DNA of 26,848 bases from a virus. Location of the stretch: positions 1-26,848 of IMG/VR virus record IMGVR_UViG_3300010368_000086; one strand, written 5' to 3'. This document shows, piece by piece, positions 20,648 to 26,848 of the stretch. The translations under genes and the position numbers were made by a program. A model generated the notes under the pieces. The model did no database searches. It worked only from the letters and a program-made list of their open reading frames with translations, and was not told where the DNA came from. The first letter of the stretch is position 1. Each line of letters begins with the position of its first letter.

Positions 20648-23600
20648 ATGGCAAAAGCTGGCCTGTCATTCCAAAGCCCCGCGCTACAGAGCATGGGGTA
20701 TAGTGTCGAAGAAGCGCTTGATCCGTACCGATACTACAATCCTACAGCCAGCGTTGGAACTGGTGGGCTACAATCCTCATTAGCGGACATGGCTATCGAA
20801 GGACAGCAGTTGGTAGAACAGACTCAGTTTACTATGCCGTCAATGCGCACACCTGCGCGCCCTGCATCCCCTTCCGTTGGTATCGACCCAGCCAGTGGTG
20901 ACTTGTTTGTACAGGGCAGACGGTTCAGTCAGCAAGATGCGGCTACTGCCCTAGAGACAGAGCCTTTGTTAGACCAACCACCCACTGGATTACCAGAGGG
21001 GTTCCGCGCTATCTCGCCACAAGCCTATCGTGGGTTCTTACAAACTATTAAAGACCCTGATCGTGGGCGGTTGTTTAGTAAAAGTATAGACATTGGACTA
21101 GCTAACCTTAAGCAGATAGGTGGTGCGGCGTTAGCTTTCGGTGGTGCTGAGGAGACTGGTGCTCAACTAATGGAGTCAGCCAAAGAGCGGCTTCGCCAGT
21201 TAGAACCTTATCAGCGTACGTTTACTGAGATAGAAGATACAGATGAGTTTGGCGATTGGTTCGTAGCTAACTTTGGTCAGCAAGTACCTAACATCCTTGA
21301 GTCTGTTGCCGCAGGTCTTGGCGGTGCTGTCGCTGGTACTATGATCGGTGGCCCCGCTGGTACAGTAGGTGGATTTTTCGGTGGTCTGCTAGCCAAGCAG
21401 GGTGTTAAGAATGCGGTCACTATAGCCGCTAAGAAGAAGGCAGAAGGTATCGCCCTTGATGCCGCTGAGAAAAAACTACTTAACCAAGTCGGTGGTGCCA
21501 CTGCCGCTACCCTAGGGTCTAGCTACCTCTTTGGGGTTGGTGATATCTATGGGGAACAACTTGAGTCAGGAGCCCCCAGCCGTATCGGTGCCGCACTGAG
21601 TGCTATACCTTATGCCGCCGCTGATTCACTTGGCGAACTATTTATTGGGGCTAGAGTATTAGGCGGCGCAGGTGGTCGCGCACTGCGAGACATACCCACT
21701 ACACGGGGTAAAGCAGGTGAGTTACTTAAGCGAGGTGGTGTAGGTGCAGGGGTCGGTGGTGTATTAGAGGGTACCACTGAAGCATTCCAAGAGACGTTAT
21801 TGATTGCTAACAACCCTGAGGTGGACATTGATTCTCCAGAAGCGATCAACCGTTTAATTAATTCATTCGCGGCAGGCGCGGCAATCGGTGGTCCATTAGG
21901 TGGTGCTGCCAACGTCGTGGCAAAACGTCCACAGATAAAGCCTACTGAAGAGTCGAACTTACTCAACCCTGACGAGGAGCCCAACGCGGCCTCTCAAGAG
22001 CTTACGCCAGATTTAGCCACGCCTACTGATGAGACTATACCTATTGTAACTGGGATACCCGGAGTAGGTGCAGGCCGTGAGCAGGGGGTACTGAACTTAT
22101 TTACTGACCTACCTACTGAGGGGCCGGAGGCGTTAACACAAGCTGAGTTGTTAGATAGGATGGAGCCTACTGAAGTAGGTGAACTGCGCCCAGTAACTGC
22201 TGGTCTTTTGGAAGCGCGTCCTGAGATGCAGATTATTCCACCTGTAACTCCGGCTACTGAGGTCAGTCCACAACAGGGGGTACTACAGTTTGCAGAACCA
22301 CCGCCACCAGAACAATTCGGAATTGAAGAAGGTCGTACTGCGTTACGTACGGCGCTTGGTGAGGCGCTTGCTAGGCAACGAGACTCACAACTTATTGCTG
22401 AGGAGCAGGCAAAAGCCGAAGCACAGCGCGAAGCCGAACTTGCCACGATGCAAAGGGATGCAACAACAGCCCGTCAACTACAGATATTTGAAGACGCAGA
22501 AGCAACAGAACGCCTTGCTGAAAGACCAACGCCTGTAGAACGCCCAAGCGCACCGCTTGAAGAGAGAGGGCCTGAGCAACTACCACTGGATCTACGCCGT
22601 GGTCGTCTGTCTAAAGCACAGAAAAAGAAAGGTGCCAAACAACTGCGCAAGGCATTGCGTGAAGAAGCCGCACGAGTAGAAGAAACCGCGCAACCAGAAG
22701 TAACTAGAGAATCAAGACAGGAGTTCTTGCGCACTGCTAGAGAGGCAGGACAGTTACCTTTGCTTACCCTTCGTGGTGAACCCTCTGCGGCGGCTGAAGG
22801 TCGTCCTCGCGCTCCTCGCGCTCCGCGTGCTGAACAGCCTGCACCAACTTCGGGGGCTATGCAAGGCTCGGCAGTAACACTAAGACCAGAGTTCGTGGCT
22901 TCTTTAACTCCAGAAGAGCGCGCTGATTTAGGCATAGTAGATGTAACCCCCGAAGCTACACCTACACCTACACCTACACCTACACCTACACCTACACCTA
23001 CACCTACACCTACACCTACACCTGCGGTAAACCCAATCAGTCAGCAGATACTGCGTGACTTGCCAACCTATACAGACGAGGACTTACAAACTCTTAGGGG
23101 GCGACTGACTCTTAACGCATATGGTGCAGACGTTTCTAATGAAGTGGCTACTACTGTTATCGAAGAACTTAATCGTCGTAGACAGCCGATCCCCGAAGTT
23201 ACCCCCGAAGTTACCCCCGAAGTAACGCCAACCCAAGAGGCCCCAGCAGATGCCACTCAAGAAAGGAAGCAGCCAGCGCGTCGTAAGCTCAAACGTAAGC
23301 GAGATGATGGAGTCATACAAGAAGACAGGGAAGCTCGGGTCGAGCCGACCCCAGTCGAAGAAGAAGGCCCAAGAGCAGGCCGTGGCGATAGCCTTAAGCG
23401 CGGCAAGAAAACCGAAAAAGAAAAAGTAGTACAGAAAATACCACGTGAACGCACGGAACCTGCGGCTCCTGCACCTGCTCCTGCACCTACGCTGGAAGAA
23501 GAAGTCACACAGATCGTAGAAGATTGGTCTGATACACGGATCTTGGATGATAGTATCGAGACAGCAGAGACTACGCGGAGCGTAGGCGAATATGAATTGG

Positions 23601-26600
23601 CGCTTTATAATGTTATGGAGTACGCCTTTACAGCTGACTCGAACATGCGTGAGCAAAAATTAGATACGAAAGCCAATGGGTTCCTTAATGAAATACCAAG
23701 GGATGACACATTCAAAAGTATACTACTAAAACTTGTGCGTTATAAAGCAGGATTTGCGGCAGTCTACGAGAAAGGGAATAACAAAGGAGAATTTACTCCT
23801 CTGTTCAAAGCTATCGTAGATGCTGGAGTATTCAAAGAAGCCAAGCGCTTAGCAACCATACGCAATTTACCACCTGAGTTTGCGGAAGGTGGCGTATCAG
23901 CACCCAAAACTACCAAAGACAAACCGATCAATGACGCTCGTGATAATGCAGAGCGCAAACTGTCTGACTTAATATCTGAAGTTAACGGGCGTACAACCAT
24001 TATGCCTAAGGCGCAACGCACACAAACCATTGAAAAACTTACTGATTTATATGACGCAGTAGAAGATCCGGACTTCGATACTCCCAGTGGTAGAACGCTG
24101 AGTGAGTTCTTTAACGCGGATGGTACTCCCAAGGTTCAGATAGTTAACAACAAGTTGCGTATCGTTACTAAAGTATTAACTGAAGAACAAATTCGCCAGC
24201 AAGAGCGTGATGCACGCATGGATATTGAAGCACTCCGTGCTATTGAAGACGACACACTTACGCTTGAGGACTGGAATACCTATGGTATTGACGTAGTAAT
24301 TGACGAAGACCTAGGCGATGGACGATTCTTCACCGACGATGGCGCACCAATACGCAAGTCCTTGCCCGTTGGCAAAGTTAAGATGACCGTGGCTTCGTTC
24401 GTTAAGAAGCTAGCCAAAGCGCCCAAGGTATACATCTACAAGAGCCAAGAGGATTTCCAACGCCGCAACCCCCAGCTGTATGGACAGGCTGTAGCCGCTA
24501 GGCCACAAGGTGACTTTGACACTGCGCCAGCAGTAGGGTATTCATTCGGCAAGAACAACGTCATTATCTTTACTGATCGTGTAGTGACAGAACGTCAGCT
24601 TAAGTTTGTACTGGCGCACGAAACGCTTGGGCACTATGGATTCCGTGGTCTTATGAGTGAGCGTCAGCTCAATGCCGCACTGGATAAGATATACAACGAG
24701 TCTCAATACATCAGAGACTTAGCAGACCAAGCGGCTGAGGCCAGAAACATATCTAAGATTGAGGCCACTGAAGAAGTTCTGGCTGATATGGCCGGATCAC
24801 TGGACACCAACGTAATCGCTCGGTTCTGGAACCTAATCAAGAACGCACTCAACAAGGTGGGTATCAAGTTCGAGGATGACTACGCTCGCTATCTGGTCAG
24901 TCAATCACGCAGGTACGTGCGCAATGGCAATATCTCAGGTCAGATGTTTATACCCAGTGAGGTAGGCGCGGCAGTACAGAGCTTTGAACGCATGGAAGAT
25001 CCACTAGGATCTGGTCGCTACTCCACATCGCATTATGATTCGCTTGGTCGTATAGCAGGTGGGTACAATAACGTAGGTGAGAACGGTGGCATTACTGGCA
25101 CAGCAGAGTTCTTTGAGCAACTTAACAAATACAAAGTAAACGCCGCAGATTTTGGTGAGAAAGTCCTGAGCGAACTCAAGACCATGAACTTCTCTGCACG
25201 TGATAACTTAGGGTATAGGGAGTTGTTTAGAATCCTTCGGGATACAGTACAGAAAGTAAACGTACTGCGTAACAAGTACAACCACATGATGGCCACTGCG
25301 CTTCGCCCCACTGGGGAGTTGTTTGGGTTTACCTTCGGACAAGGTGCTACAGAAGCAGAGATAAACCAAGCCGGTGAAATGCTGACGGTAACGTCTCGCG
25401 TTAAACTCCCTGCGGTGACTGAAGAGGTACTCAAAAATATACCAAATTTAGTACAGGTTGTAGGCGGCGAAGCAAGGCTGGATCAAGAAGCATTCAACGA
25501 GCTGTCTAAGATGGGTAAGTTTACCATCGAAGATTTCCAGAAGGGGTTTACATACGAGATCAATGTACCTCGCCCAATGGATGACGAAGGCCGTGCGCAA
25601 ATAACCGCAGAGCGTGACGCTGAGCTTGCAAAGACCAAAGATCCTAAAGTGATAGCGTCGATCAACAAAGAGTACCAGATACTTCTGGATGCTGATTCCT
25701 ACACTGCCACAGTTGAACAAGAGTTTCCTGCCATACCTGACCTTGCTGAAGATGGCAACGTGTGGAAGATCTACAACGAAGTCCGTGACACTATGGATCA
25801 GTCAGCAATAGATATGTTGTTGGCTAATTACGCGGCGGCTTCTGGTGAGCGGGCTAAAGTACAGGCAAGTATCGAGGGTATACTCGGACGAAGACTAACA
25901 GAAGGTGACAAAGCGTTCCTACAGATTGTTGAGGATAAGTTCCTAGAACTACGCAACGAAAACTCTACCGTGGACAACAAAGGGATAACTGTTTTTAACC
26001 CTGATAGTGTGGAGAAAGCCGACGAATTTATGGCCGCGTTTAACGCAGCTATTATCGGCAAGGACACAGATAGAAACGCGACAGTGGCAGAATACTTCGA
26101 TGAGAACCAGCGTGACGATGTATCGACAAGCATAAATGAGTTTAAAGAAGGTGCATCAATCAGCGGGCAGAACAGATTCCAGATCCAACAGGATATCCAG
26201 AACCTAGCCTTGTTTGAATTATCTTCACTTGACGCAGAGCGTTATGCAAAACGATCCATAGCTGGTAGTTATATACCATTCGGTCGTGAGGGTGCATGGC
26301 AAGTCCGTATGCAAGCCTATGATCCTACGACTGGTAAAGTACTGAAGATCTCCGAGCAGTGGAGACAAAGCCTACCATACTACCAAGTTGAAAACCGACA
26401 CGAGGCTGAGTCACTGGCATCGCGTGTAACTGACCTGTTTGATATTGAAGATGGGGTTAAGTTAGAAGTACTTGTGGATGGTGAGTACAGAGTAATGCCA
26501 GTGGCATTACGGGCTGAAGCAGAGACTGCTCGCCAAGAAGTGAGCGTCAACACAGAGACTAACCTTAACGAAGTAGTCAGCATCCTCAATCGGTTTAAAG

Positions 26601-26848
26601 TACAGCTCACACCTAAAGAACGTGAGCGGTTGGTAACTGGTTTGACATCACAGAACGCCAAGGCTCGTACTCGTTTAGAGCGTGCCGGAACGCCGGGCGA
26701 AGATAAAGACATTGTGAAATATGTCTCTCAGCATTTGGAGTCTACTGCCAGCACAGTAGCACGGAAGGAAAACCGCCATCGTTTGGATACATTGTTCGAT
26801 GAGAATAGCGCCAACAGTAATAAGCTGTGGTACGGTGACGAGGCTACA
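20648..26848 (+). CDS. Giant virion protein with zinc-protease-like and PLxRFG-like motifs (partial, runs off window)
   Basis: Open from the ATG at 20648 (AGAGGTAG upstream) to the right edge: 2,067 codons without a stop, so the 3' end lies outside. Layout: Gly/Ala-rich hydrophobic segments at about 155-170, 218-252, 281-300 and 365-415 that could cross membranes; charged coiled coil about 559-625; Pro-rich linkers including (Thr-Pro)11 at 771-792; a basic patch RRKLKRKR at 878-885; a zincin-like motif HETLGHYGFRG with His1324, Glu1325 and His1329, and candidate third ligand Glu1375 or Glu1376 in TEEVLADMA; then a long helical region with SYIPFGREGAW (1874-1884), resembling the PLxRFG motif of phage polyvalent proteins. 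Probably an ejected, T7 gp16-like or polyvalent protein that opens the envelope or acts in the infected cell (inference). Confidence 0.72.
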   Translation, partial: MAKAGLSFQSPALQSMGYSVEEALDPYRYYNPTASVGTGGLQSSLADMAIEGQQLVEQTQFTMPSMRTPARPASPSVGIDPASGDLFVQGRRFSQQDAATALETEPLLDQPPTGLPEGFRAISPQAYRGFLQTIKDPDRGRLFSKSIDIGLANLKQIGGAALAFGGAEETGAQLMESAKERLRQLEPYQRTFTEIEDTDEFGDWFVANFGQQVPNILESVAAGLGGAVAGTMIGGPAGTVGGFFGGLLAKQGVKNAVTIAAKKKAEGIALDAAEKKLLNQVGGATAATLGSSYLFGVGDIYGEQLESGAPSRIGAALSAIPYAAADSLGELFIGARVLGGAGGRALRDIPTTRGKAGELLKRGGVGAGVGGVLEGTTEAFQETLLIANNPEVDIDSPEAINRLINSFAAGAAIGGPLGGAANVVAKRPQIKPTEESNLLNPDEEPNAASQELTPDLATPTDETIPIVTGIPGVGAGREQGVLNLFTDLPTEGPEALTQAELLDRMEPTEVGELRPVTAGLLEARPEMQIIPPVTPATEVSPQQGVLQFAEPPPPEQFGIEEGRTALRTALGEALARQRDSQLIAEEQAKAEAQREAELATMQRDATTARQLQIFEDAEATERLAERPTPVERPSAPLEERGPEQLPLDLRRGRLSKAQKKKGAKQLRKALREEAARVEETAQPEVTRESRQEFLRTAREAGQLPLLTLRGEPSAAAEGRPRAPRAPRAEQPAPTSGAMQGSAVTLRPEFVASLTPEERADLGIVDVTPEATPTPTPTPTPTPTPTPTPTPTPAVNPISQQILRDLPTYTDEDLQTLRGRLTLNAYGADVSNEVATTVIEELNRRRQPIPEVTPEVTPEVTPTQEAPADATQERKQPARRKLKRKRDDGVIQEDREARVEPTPVEEEGPRAGRGDSLKRGKKTEKEKVVQKIPRERTEPAAPAPAPAPTLEEEVTQIVEDWSDTRILDDSIETAETTRSVGEYELALYNVMEYAFTADSNMREQKLDTKANGFLNEIPRDDTFKSILLKLVRYKAGFAAVYEKGNNKGEFTPLFKAIVDAGVFKEAKRLATIRNLPPEFAEGGVSAPKTTKDKPINDARDNAERKLSDLISEVNGRTTIMPKAQRTQTIEKLTDLYDAVEDPDFDTPSGRTLSEFFNADGTPKVQIVNNKLRIVTKVLTEEQIRQQERDARMDIEALRAIEDDTLTLEDWNTYGIDVVIDEDLGDGRFFTDDGAPIRKSLPVGKVKMTVASFVKKLAKAPKVYIYKSQEDFQRRNPQLYGQAVAARPQGDFDTAPAVGYSFGKNNVIIFTDRVVTERQLKFVLAHETLGHYGFRGLMSERQLNAALDKIYNESQYIRDLADQAAEARNISKIEATEEVLADMAGSLDTNVIARFWNLIKNALNKVGIKFEDDYARYLVSQSRRYVRNGNISGQMFIPSEVGAAVQSFERMEDPLGSGRYSTSHYDSLGRIAGGYNNVGENGGITGTAEFFEQLNKYKVNAADFGEKVLSELKTMNFSARDNLGYRELFRILRDTVQKVNVLRNKYNHMMATALRPTGELFGFTFGQGATEAEINQAGEMLTVTSRVKLPAVTEEVLKNIPNLVQVVGGEARLDQEAFNELSKMGKFTIEDFQKGFTYEINVPRPMDDEGRAQITAERDAELAKTKDPKVIASINKEYQILLDADSYTATVEQEFPAIPDLAEDGNVWKIYNEVRDTMDQSAIDMLLANYAAASGERAKVQASIEGILGRRLTEGDKAFLQIVEDKFLELRNENSTVDNKGITVFNPDSVEKADEFMAAFNAAIIGKDTDRNATVAEYFDENQRDDVSTSINEFKEGASISGQNRFQIQQDIQNLALFELSSLDAERYAKRSIAGSYIPFGREGAWQVRMQAYDPTTGKVLKISEQWRQSLPYYQVENRHEAESLASRVTDLFDIEDGVKLEVLVDGEYRVMPVALRAEAETARQEVSVNTETNLNEVVSILNRFKVQLTPKERERLVTGLTSQNAKARTRLERAGTPGEDKDIVKYVSQHLESTASTVARKENRHRLDTLFDENSANSNKLWYGDEAT
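22958..23023 (+). repeat. Hexanucleotide repeat (ACACCT)11 encoding (Thr-Pro)11
   Basis: Eleven perfect, uninterrupted copies of ACACCT lie in frame inside the giant gene. Codon use is identical in every unit, which suggests recent slippage expansion. Because the unit is 6 bases, changes in copy number would lengthen or shorten the linker by two residues without a frameshift. The encoded Thr-Pro stretch should be extended and rigid. Confidence 0.95.
23192..23227 (+). repeat. 12-base tandem repeat encoding (PEVT)3
   Basis: Two perfect copies of CCCGAAGTTACC (23192-23203, 23204-23215) are followed by a third that differs at two bases (23216-23227, CCCGAAGTAACG). All are in frame and encode Pro-Glu-Val-Thr three times (residues 849-860). 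With the (Thr-Pro)11 repeat it brackets a helical block of about 55 residues. Confidence 0.9.

Noticed and set aside
22290-22538. Forward 82-codon frame inside the giant gene
   Set aside because: It is out of frame with the long gene, has no ribosome binding site, and its Lys/Arg/His/Asn-rich translation looks like a shifted reading of the coiled-coil region.
22958-23227. Short tandem repeats as a CRISPR array or origin iterons
   Set aside because: Units are 6 and 12 bases with no spacers and lie in frame within a coding region, so they are protein linker repeats.
20648-26848. Many reverse-strand open frames of 60-190 codons opposite the giant gene
   Set aside because: They lie antisense to a single 2,067-codon open frame, lack ribosome binding sites and have low-complexity Ser/Ala/Leu/Pro translations typical of antisense shadows.

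Overview
The window is the virion-structure and lysis part of a tailed, almost certainly short-tailed (podovirus-like), double-stranded DNA bacteriophage or provirus. All convincing genes lie on the + strand. They are packed with stop/start overlaps (TAATG, ATGA, GTGA) and carry AGGAG-type ribosome binding sites, so the host is a bacterium using Shine-Dalgarno initiation. No integrase, tRNA, rRNA, insertion sequence or CRISPR array was seen. The host cannot be named from this sequence. The gene set resembles uncultured aquatic podoviruses, which is an impression from memory and not a search result.

Layout. 1-523: the last codons of an upstream gene and two small unknown genes. 524-692: the only sizeable regulatory gap, with a rho-independent terminator between two candidate sigma70-like promoters. 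693-4970: head module, with a P22-sized portal, a small protein, a scaffold and a major capsid protein. 4974-5492: a probable head decoration gene flanked by two near-identical UNCG-tetraloop hairpins. 5542-9027: adhesion module, with a fibre-like protein, a LamG + SPRY-like adhesin and a fibre-assembly chaperone-like protein. 9020-9971: four small proteins, three of them basic and cysteine-containing. 9968-12613: three tandem paralogous adaptor-like proteins and a fourth connector-like protein. 12625-13680: lysis cassette (small membrane protein, Cys4 microprotein, 3TM-type holin, M15 endolysin). 13690-17316: a large nozzle-like tail protein and two accessory proteins. 17316-26848: internal-virion or ejection genes in an order recalling T7 gp13-gp14-gp15-gp16. 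The last gene is a giant ORF open for 2,067 codons to the window edge; it has a HExxGH zinc-protease-like motif and a PLxRFG-like motif.

How it works together (inference). The scaffold and capsid build a procapsid around the portal. The adaptor paralogs and nozzle-like protein close the portal and form the short tail. The LamG/SPRY adhesin binds the host. The internal proteins are ejected with the genome to cross the envelope. Holin and endolysin then release progeny.

Most notable: the triple adaptor paralogs, the giant metalloprotease-bearing ejection-type protein with an in-frame (ACACCT)11 repeat, the matched UNCG hairpins around the decoration gene, and the small basic Cys proteins that resemble families I recall from both phages and giant algal viruses.
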